Part shown: positions 1 to 11,236 of the stretch, one piece after another
How the letters are laid out: every line of letters begins with the position of its first letter
Position numbering within the stretch: position 1 is the first letter of the stretch
Assembly: GCA_007922305.1 (NCBI GenBank)
Contig: ML677341.1
Span: 70,326,911-70,390,910 of the forward strand
Length of the DNA: 64,000 nucleotides
Source of the DNA: Dermatemys mawii
Taxonomy: Eukaryota; Chordata; Testudines; Dermatemydidae
Direction of reading: 5' to 3'
Program-made: the position numbers and the translations under genes
The notes under the pieces: model-generated
Seen by the model: the letters and a program-made list of their open reading frames with translations, nothing else
What the model was told of the DNA's origin: nothing
Database searches by the model: none

Positions 1-2924
1 GTACATAAAATCTGTATTTAAAAGGTAGCAGCATTATTGAATATACCGATATGTTGGCAATTTGGGAGGGCCATTAAGAGTCTGAAATTGGTACAGTTAA
101 TTAGTTTTTCTTTTTTTAAAGTACTGTATCTGATAGGAGCCTTTTGCTTTTATTGTTTTTTAAATTGTTCTGAAATAGAAGGATTTGTAAAAGATTCCCA
201 GGAAGTGACTAGATATTACTCTTTAAGGTTTCATAAAGCTCATTTTTCTGAAACTTCATAAAATGGGAATTTGCCTTTTCTAGGGAAAAAAATATTCACA
301 GAGGAATACAATAATAGAGGTCTGCTTGAGTCATGTAGTTTTTTAAAATGTGCTAGAAACCAATGTAAAGCACAGTAACATATTTTTAGTAAGTACATCA
401 ACTGTTTATAATTTCTTTTTGAGTCCATTGACCAAGTCTTCACTAAGGAAATTTACAAAACAAATTACACTCTTCATCAGAAGGCATCATTAACTGAGAG
501 TGTCACGTCTGAGCTGTGAAGTTCAGATCCTGATCCAAGTTTCCCTAAAGTCTGAGGGAGTTTGGATCCAGTGTTCTTTTTCAGTTTTTGTGTGTGTAAG
601 ATGGTTCATTGGGCATTTAAATGTCCATTTGTGTATGCAAGTGTGGTAACTGGGTAGGCACAAAATTGCACTTGGACCTTGGCACTGACTTCCTTTAGAA
701 ATCTAAGCATAGCTTTAAGGGCACTAACTCATTCAGTTTCTCTTCTCAGTCAGTGTCATCCAAAGATTATTCCGAAAGAAATGTCATCAGAGCAGTTTAC
801 ACAACAAGGGTACAGGTGTTTCAGTATACATGTCTACATGAGCAGGAGGAGAACTAGTGATGGGTATGAGGCTTCCTGAGTATTCACAGGTGACTGAGTA
901 AAAGGAGACATCAAACCCAGACTGACATTTTAAGTTTCTGCCATATATCCTAATAGCTATTGGTTTACAACAAACCCATTGCTGATTGTAGTGCAGGCAC
1001 AGGAGGAAGGATGGCAGGAAAGGAGTGGACACCCTTTTTTCTCTCCCCTCCCAGCTGCTAATACACCCTTCCCTAACCCACACCAAAACATCCCTCTGTG
1101 CCACCTCTCCTTCCTCATAGGCCACATGCCCTGGTTTTTCACCTTGAACAGTTGACCACATTAGCAAAAACAGCTGTTCACCTCAGTTAAAATTGCATGA
1201 ATCTGTGTACCCAAAATAAAAGGGTTTATACTAGTTCTGCACCCTGCCATGAGTGCTTGTTTCATAGCTTTCCCCGGCCATGGGTACTATAGAAAATCTG
1301 TATAGAGTCCAGGCCCAAAGGGAGTGGGGGTTGAGGGTTATCTATTAAGTTCCTAATGGGCCAGTTTTCCAGTACCCACCATTCCCAACCAATATTTGTG
1401 TTGTCAGACTCTTTAGAGAGGCCAGCAACTGAGTGGGCTATGGATAGTGAGCAACCTTCTCATTTAGAGATATGATACTCTCAAGTCAGGTTAAAGTCAC
1501 CTTGCCAGGGTGATGAGAGAAGCTGTGGCTTTTATGCTTGTTTTTTCTTGCCTTTAAATGTGGTTTTAAATCTCCAGGGCCCTCAGTCTGGCACCTTCTA
1601 TGGCCATTAACTTTACTTTAATCACGCCAGTTGGCCATTATGGAGATCTTAGTCACTAGAAATAAACAAGGAAACAACATTTGAGGGGAATCGCACGATT
1701 CGGTGTTCATTCCGCCTGGAAGCACCGGGGAGCATGAGAAGTACTGATTCTGCACATTAATCAACGGCTGTGAAGGGGTCAGCTTACTCACACTGCTGCC
1801 TAAATTTAATCTCCATACTGTTGTTACAAGAATAATTCAAAATCATTAGAACTGAAAGTGATTAAAAGAGGATAATCTCTCTCTCTCTTTTTCCCTTCCC
1901 TCAGTTCATTCACTTTGGCCTTGCTCTTAAACCTGTCAAAGTGAATGAAAGCAGTCCCCATTCACTTCAGTGGGCTTTGGATCAGTCCCTCTGTGCACTT
2001 GACAATGCTTTGTGCATAGTCTTTTTTCCCTCTCTGTAGTCAGCGAGTCATTTTCCCCTCTTATTTGTGTGGGTCTTTCACACTGTATCAAAGGAGAGAG
2101 AAAAATATTTTTTATAAAAAGAAAAGGGAAATGTGATTGTAAGACCACCAAAATTAGCATGAGGATAAGGGTAAACCTGGGGGAAATATTTAACTTTCTT
2201 TTGTTTTAAAGAACTAGATTTCAGGTTGACAGTGGCCCTTTAACCTTCACTCCATTCCCCTATATATGATTTACATAACAGATACTTTAACAGCTTTCAG
2301 ACATCTGCTAGAGAGCCACAGCTGCATTAAGTTTGTTTATGTGGTATAAGAAGTCCTGTATAGGATTTCTTACTGAACTGTAAAAGGGTGAATGAAAGAA
2401 ATTTTCTTGGCTCGGGTTCAAATCTGTCTCTCCTCTAACTTCCTGAGTGCCTTCTAGATGTTCTGATCCCACACAATCATATAATTAAGCTTGATAAACT
2501 CAGAGAAACCCAATAATAAATTGTATAGTGCTAAAGCCAGACTTTGCTTATTCTTTTATAAGGCATTATCATTCTAAACACTAACAGGCTACAAAATATG
2601 TGTGGTTTTGCTAAATATCTAGGGTGAAATCTTGGCCCCACTGAAAGTCAGTTGTAGTTCTGCCACTGACTTCAGTCATGCCCAGTTTCACCTCTAGTAT
2701 AGGGGTCCTGGAAAGCTGGTTTTCCTACTGGGATAAAGTTAAGGTTGTGGCATGTTGTCTGTAGTTTTGTGGTTGTGCTAATATTAGTGTGTGAGGTCTC
2801 TGGATGGAAGAAAGAGTATTAGCTATTTGATGCCTTCACTTTTCATTTCCTTATTTTTGAGGTTTTGTGTTAGGGAATATTTTCTGTACAGTGACCTTAT
2901 CAGACACACAGCATGTTCGTTAGT

Positions 2925-3172
2925 ATAATAATGATCTGGAAAATGGGCTGAAACATGAGATGGCAAAATGTGCAGAAGATACAATCTGATTGAGGTGAAT
3001 CAAAACAAGAGAAGACTGAATAACTTCAGAGGGACCTACCAAAGCTACATACATTACTGAATATTAAATATACTGTAAGTGCTCAGAAAAAAGCCGACAC
3101 TGTGGGCAGCTTAATGAAAATCTCTGGTCAATGTGTAGTGACAGTCAAAAATAAGAAACAAAGCATAGCTAA
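2925..3172 (+). mobile_element. Degraded CR1-clade LINE fragment (reverse transcriptase region)
   Basis: The stretch lines up by eye with the reverse-transcriptase part of the longer CR1 copies in this window (19730-20030 and 30520-30850). It shares the 'aatgatctgga' start, the 'atggcaaaat..gcaga.gatac' stretch that encodes the F-A-D-D box region, and the later 'gacagtcaaaaa' segment. It is internally deleted and full of stops. It belongs to the same CR1 group that ends in a TTCTTATGTT-type tail, but the 3' end itself is absent. Confidence 0.65.
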
Positions 3173-3823
3173 GCTCATGCTTGGGGCAGCTGATGGGAAG
3201 AGAAAGGTAAATATGGCTCTAAGCCACCTTTGTCTCCTGGGGCTGACTAGAATCCAAACCACCCCCCTGTGTAAATTAGAACAGACACAGAGCTGCTCTA
3301 ACTGCTGCCAGCTATAATGGTCCCCTAGGGATCATTCTGTTGGTCTGGGATAACTAGAGTACATTTCCATAGCGCTCATCACAATGGTATGTAAGCAGAG
3401 ATTTAGCTGATATATTTGTAGAATGAAAATACTGAACTACTGATCATTGCATATAAAATATGGGCCTGATTCCAGTCTTACTCTCATTGTAGCACATGGA
3501 GTTATCACAGTGTAAAACATGCGAGTGTGACCAGAAAGATGCCATTTATCTGTATCTAAATCAGTATGTATCAAAGCAATGGCAGTACAGAGTGTTCTTT
3601 AAAAGATAAGTGTTCACAAGTGGCCTCAGTTGTCTCCTTCATACATTGCAAAAGTTTAGTTTGTAAGTGGAGGCACCTATTCTTTTTTGCCATTTAATGC
3701 ACAAATTAAAACTGAGATCAGCCTTGGTATCAGATAAAGCTGTTGGGTTGATCTCTGGATCGTAAGAGGAGCCCTGCATTTTGCAACCAGCAGATATAAA
3801 GGGTTAAAATAGGGAAAAGACGT

Positions 3824-4662
3824 TGTTTGTCAGGAATGGTTTTCAGTTAAGGGCGTGGAAAGAGAGAACATCCATGCTGGAGTGTCAAAAGCACCATAAT
3901 AAAAGAGAAATCTCATCTGCGGGGGTCAGAATTGCTGGGTGACTATGCCTTAGACCTCTTCTTCTCCCTCTCAAGTGCACCCTTCAGGTGAAACAGGCCT
4001 GGCTTTCTGCACGTCACTCTAGATGGAACCCCCATGCAGTGTAATCACACTCACCCTGGATCTCTGGGCTGTGACCACCCCTCCTCCCACCATTTACCAA
4101 CCATGTGAAACCAACAGGCTCAACTGCGTTTGGCACCTGTCATCCCTTTTTCTCGGGAGACAAGTGACTGATTAACGTGGCTCAAAAGCAGCTTCTTCAG
4201 AACAAAGTTAGTACTTAATTGCTATAGGAAACACAGAAGTTGGAAAAAGAATCTTATATGCATCTTCCCTACCTAACATTAATCTATCCATAGCTCAGGT
4301 AGGTCCAACATATTCCCATCTCTGGGTTGGGAGTGACAGCCTCCTTGCAGCACTTCTTGTGGCGTTCTGTCGCCGTGTGTCTCAGTCAGTTTGGGGTGCC
4401 AGACTCAGTCTGCTGACAACTCACTCAGCTCTTTCCTCTTTCCTGAGGCCAGCATCTTTAAAGTTTAGGAGCCCGTTTGATCCTTGATTTTGATCTGGGA
4501 AGAACACACCACAGCACACTAGCTGGAGGCAGGCAGGGGATATCCCTAATGAATAGCTTCCCTATTGCTCCCCAAGGAGTCTTAATCTTTGTCATTGTTT
4601 CATTTCCTGTTGGTTTCTCTCTTAACAGTCTCCTGGCAGTCAAAGCAGATTAATATCAAACA
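3824..4662. mobile_element. Possible LTR-like element (weak)
   Basis: The segment starts TGTTTG and ends CAAACA, a 6-bp terminal inverted repeat with the TG..CA ends of a long terminal repeat, and its size (839 bp) suits one. The flanking 5 bases do not match, so there is no target duplication to support it. Base composition is richer in G+C than the surrounding intron. No coding capacity was seen. It could equally be chance ends around an unclassified old repeat. Confidence 0.3.
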
Positions 4663-5626
4663 CATACCGAGGAACATAAAAATACTACACATAACTCCCT
4701 CATTCACCTCAGAAGACTGTCTTTAATATTTTGCTTCACTACTTTATATTACATATATATCAGTAAAAATAGGTGCTGATGCAAATAATCTCATAAAATG
4801 TAAATTTTCTTTCTCAGTGGAGCAGACAGATTGTCAACCAAAAAATTAGGCCACAGGGTTCACTCATGCAGCTAAAGTCAGACATCTGAAACTGATGTCA
4901 GTGTGTCTTTGTACAGCAAGACTTGCTACCCTTGTCAGAATTGACCGTGTCACTGTCATTTTTCTGTCTCTTTAGCCAGAAGAATTGTGAGCTCTGTTGA
5001 ATGACAGAGGAACAAAAGCAATATGACATTTGGCCTTTAGTATAGTGAAGCTGAGTTTGAATGATGATAATCAGTGTAGATCAAACTTCACGTTGCTTTA
5101 AAAATACAAAATATAATTTTAATTCAGACAGATGGATTGCTCAAGCTGGAAACTCTTTGACATGCATTTTAAAATTGATGATTTCATTTGTTCCAGACCA
5201 AATGTTGCTCTCTTTCTCTCTCTTCCACTGCCTCTGACCCAAGAAACAACATGGGTGTTTTCTTCCTTACTGTAAAAGGCTGACCAAGAACGTTTTCAGG
5301 GTGTCTAAAGACAACAACGCTGATTGGTTTCACTCTTTGACCCAGGCAATCAGATGCTTCAATATTAGTGTAAGCAGTGTCAGGAATGAGATATATTCTG
5401 ACATCTGGTGGCGAACTATGGGAATTGCAGTGAGCCTTGCAAAATAAGTCTGGGGCTGATCAATTTGCATAGACACACCCTCTGCGCCTAGCCTGAGCCC
5501 ACAGCAGCCCACATGGCCACTTCGGCTGATGAGGGAGCCCCAGTTTCTATGTTATTGGGGCAGGAATGATAAAGTGATGTTACTGTGATTATGTGAATGA
5601 AGGACTATGGACATGTACTTGGCCCG

Positions 5627-6841
5627 TGTTATGATGGAGAGACTCGCCCTCATCTAGGTAGCACTCACTGGGCAAGGGCCATGCGTTTTCAGAACACTGT
5701 GAGATTGAAAGAGGTGGTAGACAAGCACCTATACCTTTTGGTGAGGGCTCTGTCTTAGGGCCTCCCAGGCTTATTGCACCCTGCCTCTCTCCACTGTGGA
5801 ATGTCAGAATTGAATTTTGCTTCCATTAGGAGCTTGGTTCCAGGCTGCTGAGCTGACAATTGCTTTGGGCTCACTGGTGCACCTGCACTAAGGCTCCCCT
5901 ACTGTGAGCTGAAATCACCTAAGAGCTAAAGCAATCACTGAGCACTGTCTTAAGTAGGGGGGACCTGGAAAAAGTGCAGAGTGGCTGGTGCAGCAGAGCA
6001 GTCTGTGTGTCGGCTAGCGGAGTGACTGGTGCAGCAGAGCTGTCTGTCGACTAGCGGAGGCGTGGGTGCTGCGGGCAGAGTGACCGGCGCAGCAGAGCTG
6101 TCTGTCTGTCACCTAGCAGAGGCGTGGGTGCTGCGGGCAGAGTGACCGGCGCAGCAGAGCTGTCTGTCACCTAGCAGAGGCGTGGGTGCTGCGGGCAGAG
6201 TGACCGGCGCGGCAGAGCTGTCTGTGTGTCACCTAGCAGAGCAGCTAGCGGATCAACGGGCAGAGCGGTTCGTAGGACAGCCAGCGGAGCGGAGCAGAGC
6301 CGATTGCGGTGAGAGCTGCAGCGGAACCTCACGGAGAGGCGGCGCAGTCGGCCTCGGACCACGTAAGGTGCCCCGTGCCCTCCCCTCCATCTCCACCCAG
6401 GCTGGAGGTAAGACTCTGCCAATTGACTTTTGAACTCTGCACGGACCAAGGACAGAGACTCTTGGGCTGTTGGACTTTTGGGACTATTGAGTGACTTTTT
6501 GGGGTTGTGGAACTCAAGAGCCAAAGGGAAGGCCACGGCCTATTTGCTGGGAGGGGGGCTTCTGGTTCATGGTTTGGTTTATTAACCTTGTTTGTGGTGT
6601 TTCCCCAATATAATGCCACATTGTTTCTCCCTGTTATTAAAAGGCTTTGGTACACTCAGACTCTGTGCTTGCGAGAGGGGAAGTATTGTCTCTTACAGAC
6701 GCCCAGAGGGGTGGTATATGGTTGTCCCAGGTCACTGGGTGGGGGCTCGAGCCGGTTTTTGTATTGTGCTATTGGAATGGAACCCCTGGATACTGAACCC
6801 AGCCCTTGTTGCTGCCAACTCTGATGGGCAGAAGGGTTACA
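5627..6841 (+). mobile_element. Probable solo LTR with internal minisatellite
   Basis: A roughly 1.2-kb GC-rich block begins TGTTATG and ends GGTTACA. It contains five copies of a 40-62-bp unit (5979-6250), a GC-rich promoter-like middle, and an ATTAAA near 6636 followed by a region resembling R/U5. The ends have the TG..CA form of LTRs, but the flanking 5-mers do not match, so the exact borders are uncertain. No gag, pol or env reading frame is attached, so if it is a retroelement only the LTR is left. Family (Gypsy or endogenous retrovirus) cannot be fixed by eye. Confidence 0.5.
5979..6250 (+). repeat. Minisatellite, five units of about 42-62 bp
   Basis: Units start with GAGTGRC(C/T)GG at 5979, 6020, 6078, 6140 and 6198. 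Units 3 and 4 are nearly identical apart from a 4-bp CTGT slippage, and share 'GCAGCAGAGCTGTCTGTC', 'ACCTAGCAGAGG' and 'CGTGGGTGCTGCGGGCA'. The array lies inside the LTR-like block and probably expanded within that family, not locally. Confidence 0.85.
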
Positions 6842-6998
6842 TTAGCATAATAAGTTGTGCTGATGTAAAACATATTAAACTGACCTGACACCCAGCTGTG
6901 ATTTGACCCTAAAGTTTCTGAAGCACAGGATGATTATATTTCCTCATTCCTTAAAATGAATCTGGAGAATGATCTTTTAAACTGTTCATTATCATTAT

Positions 6999-7738
6999 TG
7001 TTATGTAAAGCCTCTGCTCAAATGCAATTGTAAGATCTGTAACTTGTATCATTAAGTTCTGCAACCTTTTTTGCAGCCTTTGCAACTTCAGCTACTATTA
7101 GCATAGCCTTCCAAGTTTTGTAACCTTTGCAAGCTCTGTAATCTATTCAAGTTACCACTTGTATGAACTGCCAAGCTTTGTAATACCCCATCACATCAGA
7201 GAGAGTGTGAACGAGGGAGTGTGAACAAGAAAGTGTATGTGGGACTGGGTGGAGAGGAACTGCAAGGAAGAAGAGCCCGGAGCCAGAAGCCAGATGTGTC
7301 TGATATAATTTGCCCTGAGAAGGCAATTACAAAGGGCTGTAAAGAAAAGAGGCATGAAAGGAGCAGGGACTGGGGATACTTCTCGGTGACGGACACAGAA
7401 GAAAAAAACTCAGTGTATGTGACAGGAGCTGCCCAGTTCTAAAAAGAAGCAGCCACACACACAAGAGGCTGCTGTTCCTTGACCTGCTCATCAGCCTGGA
7501 TCCATGACTGCAGACGGACACACCAGATCTACCATGCTTCAGCTTCTCGGCTCCCCATGCTGTCTCTGATAACTCTCCGCCTGTGCATGTGTGTGGGTGC
7601 ATGGGGGTATGAATTGGGTGAATGTGTATATGTGTATGAATAAGCTCCTTCCCTTTTCTGTCTGACCTAACAGCGGCATTGTAATAAAACTAATACAAGT
7701 GTGATCCTGGGTTGGTTTTTAGGGGAAAAGAGGTAACA
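6999..7738 (+). mobile_element. Solo LTR with 5-bp target duplication
   Basis: A 740-bp element begins TGTTATG and ends GGTAACA (5-bp terminal inverted repeat TGTTA/TAACA). It is flanked by the direct repeat ATTAT at 6994-6998 and 7739-7743. An AATAAA at about 7683 lies near the 3' end, as expected for a + strand LTR with polyadenylation signal, R and short U5. No internal retroviral region is present, so this is a solo LTR left by recombination. Caution: the 3' flank is an ATT microsatellite, so the ATTAT match is less diagnostic than elsewhere. Confidence 0.75.
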
Positions 7739-7756
7739 ATTATTATTATTATTATT
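7737..7756 (+). repeat. (ATT)n microsatellite
   Basis: Six ATT/TTA units directly abut the 3' end of the solo LTR, followed by a short GATT repeat. Confidence 0.85.
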
Positions 7757-7919
7757 GATTGATTTATAAAGCATTGGACGTCATGATCAGGGTGCAGTAC
7801 ACTTTCAGTCCTTGTTGGAATTGTGAAATAAATATTCTAGAGACTCTGGTAAGAGAAGTTCCAAACAGAAATATGAAATCAAGGTAAAATAATGCTCTCT
7901 GAGTCATCAATTCTTCTTC

Positions 7920-8120
7920 AGGTTATCGCACGTATGCATTCCACTCTTGGTGTCAGTGCACCCGGCACATGGCCACTGGGAACTTTTTCCCTTAGAGGTA
8001 CCCACTGGTCCGTTCAAATTCTCCCTGCTGCCATGTGCCACTGTGTTCAGGACAGAGCTGCACCTAGTCTACCTCAATTCCTTCTTACCACCCATGAGGG
8101 TCATTGGAACTCTGTACTAT
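7920..8120 (+). repeat. Unclassified interspersed repeat, copy A (+)
   Basis: This block is homologous by eye to the reverse complement of 8870-9040. Shared pieces include 'CATTCCA', 'AACTTTTTCC', 'GGTACC', 'CTGCTGCCATGTGCCACTG' versus 'TTGCTCCATGCCACTG', and 'TGTTCAGG'. It ends in a 'CCTCAATTCCTTCTTACC' segment that I recognise as common in turtle genomes. No coding sequence is visible. The type of element (LTR or other) is unknown. Confidence 0.6.
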
Positions 8121-8130
8121 ACCGGACTCC

Positions 8131-8151
8131 GTGTGTGTGTGTGTGTGTGTG
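8131..8151 (+). repeat. (GT)n microsatellite
   Basis: Ten uninterrupted GT dinucleotides. Confidence 0.9.
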
Positions 8152-8529
8152 ATTATTTTATTTGTTAGTGTTAGGATAATACATTTAAAATGCATTATAT
8201 AAAACAAATCAGACTTCTTGTTTCCCCCATTTGGGGTTTATTCACAGTACCAAGGTATGTCCCAGGCACTGGATTTCAAGCCGTGTGGTTTTTACTCCAA
8301 ACCCGTGCCAATGAGTGACCTGCCCAATAGCTGTTTGAAGTGCTTAGGGGAAGCACACATGAAGGACCGGTGACAGATTTGCTGGGAGTTCAAACCTAGA
8401 AAAAAGAAGGATAGGGAGGCTAGACTGAAATTCCTGGGATGGCGGCGGCGCTCAGGCCACCATTGGAGCCAACCCAGTCTGACTTGGTTCCAAGTGCTGC
8501 AGCTTCAGTGAGACGTGCCAGTGTTGTCT

Positions 8530-9085
8530 CACTGCAGGTGGCCCCTCAGTGTCATCCAAGGGGAAACCTGGTATGGTGGCATCACTTCATCTATCACCAA
8601 GCTCTCAGCACAGGTCCCTGGCACTGACTGGATCAGCCCTGCCATGGTCAGAGGAGGGGAATCCTCATTGTCAGACTTGGAGCTGGGATCTTGCATATCA
8701 CAACCCCCCAGCAGGACCCGCGGTCTCTGCACCGATCCTATCTTCCCATCTATCACTTTGCTGATGTGAAGCAAAGTCAGGTTGTGAGCAAGAAGCAGGC
8801 CCTGCTCACAGAATCTGACAACCATAGGGCTGATATTGCAAAATCACATATTCCAAAGAGTAGGGCTGGCTCTGCCCCTTCTTTATACCTGAACACAGTG
8901 GCATGGAGCAACAGGGAGCTCGAGCCGCTCAACAGGTACCACTGAGTGGAAAAGTTTCCTACAGCCATGCACTGAGCAAACCAACACCACAAATGGAATG
9001 GACATGTGCAATCCTTCGTGAAGACCAACATTTCCAAGAAAAACAGTTACTAACTGTTTGTTAGTAACTGTTTTTCTTGGAAATG
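8530..9085 (-). repeat. Unclassified interspersed repeat, copy B (-), with remnant body
   Basis: Read on the - strand this starts at the 26-bp hairpin arm (9060-9085 paired with 9029-9054), continues through the segment shared with copy A and a TATAAAG box-like site near 8886, and then a body that stays open for about 98 codons at 8529-8825 without a recognisable domain. The structure (conserved promoter-like head, decayed body) suggests a retroelement remnant. That is inference; no protein family could be assigned. Confidence 0.45.
9029..9085. repeat. Perfect 26-bp inverted repeat with 5-nt loop
   Basis: Arms 9029-9054 and 9060-9085 are exact reverse complements and enclose TGTTT. The left arm is the head of repeat copy B, and the right arm is the same 26 bases in the other direction, followed by unrelated sequence. 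It looks like a fold-back end of the element, not a functional RNA hairpin. Confidence 0.9.
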
Positions 9086-9469
9086 CTCTGGGGCTACTTC
9101 CCCTTTCTCTTGCACGAATTTTACATGAGTGTAACTTCATCAATTTCAACAGAATTACTCAGGAAACACTCCTGTATAACTGAGAGCAGCATTTGGCCTT
9201 TTGTTTCCTGGACATACAGAACCAAATACCAAATTATCAAACAAATTCTACATCCAGCACTGCTGCCCTCGATGGGAGTTGTTGACTGTGCAGCATTTCT
9301 GAAGAACAGGCAGGCACCTAAGTATGGACTTAGGCTCCTGTTTTAGAAAATCTTAGCCCCAACTTCTCCCCTCAAATATGACTTAAATCTTCCTTTTCTG
9401 TTAGCAAACAGTGGTAAACAAAACCTATCAAAGCTGGCAGGTAACTTTGCTCTGTTGTGTTTTAAACAG

Positions 9470-9604
9470 ACGGTATTTTGGTGAGAAAATTGGCTTGTAC
9501 TTTGCCTGGTTAGGCTGGTACACAGGAATGCTCTTCCCAGCTGCCTTCATTGGATTGTTTGTCTTTTTGTATGGAGTCACAACACTGAACCACTGCCAAG
9601 TCAG
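9470..9604 (+). CDS. ANO4: ANO4 exon: TM1
   Basis: The exon is bounded by TTTTAAACAG at the acceptor and GTAAAG at the donor. It enters with the third base of a codon and leaves with two bases (AG) that pair with T at 11140 to make Ser. The 44 full codons start [11 protein letters not shown] and run through a hydrophobic helix ([20 protein letters not shown]) that is TM1 of the TMEM16 fold. The residues match ANO4 better than the close paralogue ANO3. An extra Cys (N-H-C-Q) sits at the start of the first extracellular loop. The acceptor has a modest pyrimidine tract. Confidence 0.95.
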
Positions 9605-9866
9605 GTAAAGTGAGCACTTCTATTAATGAAATTACCCGTATTTGTACATGTTTGGGGTGGTTGTGTACAATTTGTTTCTGTTTCATTTCTTATTTTAAAA
9701 TTCACCATATGGTATCCAGTCTTTTAACAAAAACAACATAAACACATAGGGCAAGATTGTGCCCAGCTTTCACAAGTTAGTGGAGAATGTGCATCAAGTC
9801 TCCCTTGACTTGTGCTCTGGCACGTGGACTGGATATTATGTGGACTCCTGAGTGCATGGACTATGT

Positions 9867-10430
9867 CGGGGTCTCAAACACAAGACCTGCGGACCGCATG
9901 CAGCCCACGGGGCTCTTGCGTGTGGCCCACCACGCACTCCTCTGCCTACCTCCAAGCCAGTGGGATTTCCCCCTGGGGCGCCGCGAGTCCCGCACCGCAT
10001 TCTGAAGTGGCTGCAGCATGTCCTTTCCAGCCGGGGGGGGTGTAAAGGGAAGGAGGCAGAGGGCTCCTACCTTGCCTCCCTCCAGGCACTGCCCCCCGCA
10101 GATGCCATTGGCCATGAACGGAACTGTGGCTAATGGGAGCTTTGTGGGAGGTACCTGGAGGAGTGGCAAGAGCAGCACATGCAGGGAACCCTGAGGGCCT
10201 CCCCCAGGGGTTGCAGGGACTGGTTCCAGCTGTTTCCTGGAGAGGACTCGCACAGGGCCGGAGCCGCTCTAGGCAAATGGTGCTGGGCTGGAGCTCNNNN
10301 NNNNNNATGGAAAGGGTGGAGTGGGGGCGGGGCCAGGGGCAGAGAGGTGTGGGGTATCAGTGATGCAGTCCTCAGCTCAATACACTAGTCCTCGTGTGGC
10401 CCTCGTGGTCATTTGAGTTGGAGACCCCTG
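9867..10430. mobile_element. Non-autonomous hAT DNA transposon (contains assembly gap)
   Basis: The left end is CGGGGTCTCAAAC and the right end, reverse complemented, is CAGGGGTCTCCAACTC, typical hAT-type short terminal inverted repeats. The 8-bp flanks GACTATGT (9859-9866) and GACTATCT (10431-10438) match at seven of eight positions, the hAT target-duplication length. The interior is GC-rich and has no transposase. The 10-N gap at 10297-10306 lies inside it, so the true length is unknown. Confidence 0.8.
10297..10306. other. Assembly gap (10 N)
   Basis: Ten unknown bases inside the GC-rich hAT element. Any reading frame crossing them is not meaningful. Confidence 1.
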
Positions 10431-11139
10431 GACTATCTAAAGCCAGGGGTGCTGCCCAAGCTAGCTTCTCACAGTGATGGGGAGCGAGTAGAGCCAGGGC
10501 TTTCTGACTGGCTGGCAGAGGGGAGAGGAAAGGTCACTTTCCAAGGAGTGTGTGCTCCCCAAAGCTCCAGATGGCACTTTTCAGGCATTGTGCCCCCTGG
10601 AGCTCCTCTGGAGGTGTTGCACCTCTAGATTGCTCCCTGCCTGAGGCAGTGCCTGAAAGAGTCCCTTGAAATCAATGAAATTCCTTCTAATCTGTACTCA
10701 CCATATTCCTATCTCCTTCTGTAGGAGACCTCTCTTAGCTCAGGGACAATTTAGAAATAGTAAAGTGCTAATAACTCATCCTGCCTATCCTGCCAGGCGC
10801 TGCAGGACTATTCTCTACATGTTTTCTAGTCCTTTTTGATTTTGCTCTTTTTTTAAAAAATGAAAGGACATGCCATCTAAAGATTTCAAAGTGCATGTGT
10901 TGTCTTGAGAAAGGCATTATTCATTTATGAAGTTGAATAGACCCACACAGTCATAGTGTATGTATCTCAAACTGTTGTAGACAGCAAGAACATACTAACA
11001 TCACTAATAGAAAGCACTAGGAATGCATGAAAGGAGAAATGTAATTCACCATCTGTGAGTTCAGAGAAATATATTGGTCCATTTTAAGAATGGTAGTTGT
11101 GTATGACAGTATCAATCATTATCTTCTCTCTTTTTCCAG

Positions 11140-11236
11140 TAAAGAAGTCTGCCAAGCTACAGATATTATAATGTGTCCAATATGTGATAAATACTGTCCA
11201 TTCATGAGGTTGTCAGACAGCTGTGTTTATGCCAAG
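11140..11236 (+). CDS. ANO4: ANO4 exon: cysteine-rich first extracellular loop
   Basis: Acceptor TTTTTCCAG, donor GTACAT. It supplies the last base of the split Ser codon and then 32 codons, K-E-V-C-Q-A-T-D-I-I-M-C-P-I-C-D-K-Y-C-P-F-M-R-L-S-D-S-C-V-Y-A-K, ending on a codon boundary. Five cysteines in this segment are a hallmark of the TM1-TM2 loop of anoctamins, where they form disulphides on the outer face. The phase agrees with both neighbours. Confidence 0.95.

Larger units (their letters stand above)
1..9469 (+). other. ANO4: ANO4 intron, 3' part (intron upstream of first visible exon)
   Basis: No ANO4 exon could be recognised upstream of 9470; the family segment that should precede it (cytoplasmic N-terminal domain ending just before TM1) is not visible, so this is read as one long intron. 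It holds a degraded CR1 piece, two or three LTR-like elements, a minisatellite, an inverted repeat pair and simple repeats, listed separately. The stretches 1-2920, 3180-3820 and 4663-5626 show nothing beyond AT-rich unique-looking sequence with a few short old-repeat-like pieces (for example near 510-570 and 2625-2705). Unspliced small ORFs here lack family features. Confidence 0.6.
9605..11139 (+). other. ANO4: ANO4 intron
   Basis: Donor GTAAAG, acceptor TTTTTCCAG. Besides the hAT element at 9867-10430, no coding or structured feature was seen; 10440-11139 looks like ordinary intronic sequence. Confidence 0.85.

Noticed and set aside
37..261. 74-codon open frame near the window start
   Set aside because: Low-complexity, AT-rich, no splice context, no family motif; chance ORF.
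787..1167. 126-codon open frame on the - strand
   Set aside because: No domain and no supporting gene context; composition follows the intron.
3824..4662. Fourth solo LTR with certainty
   Set aside because: TG..CA inverted ends are present, but the flanks show no target duplication, so it is kept only as a weak candidate.
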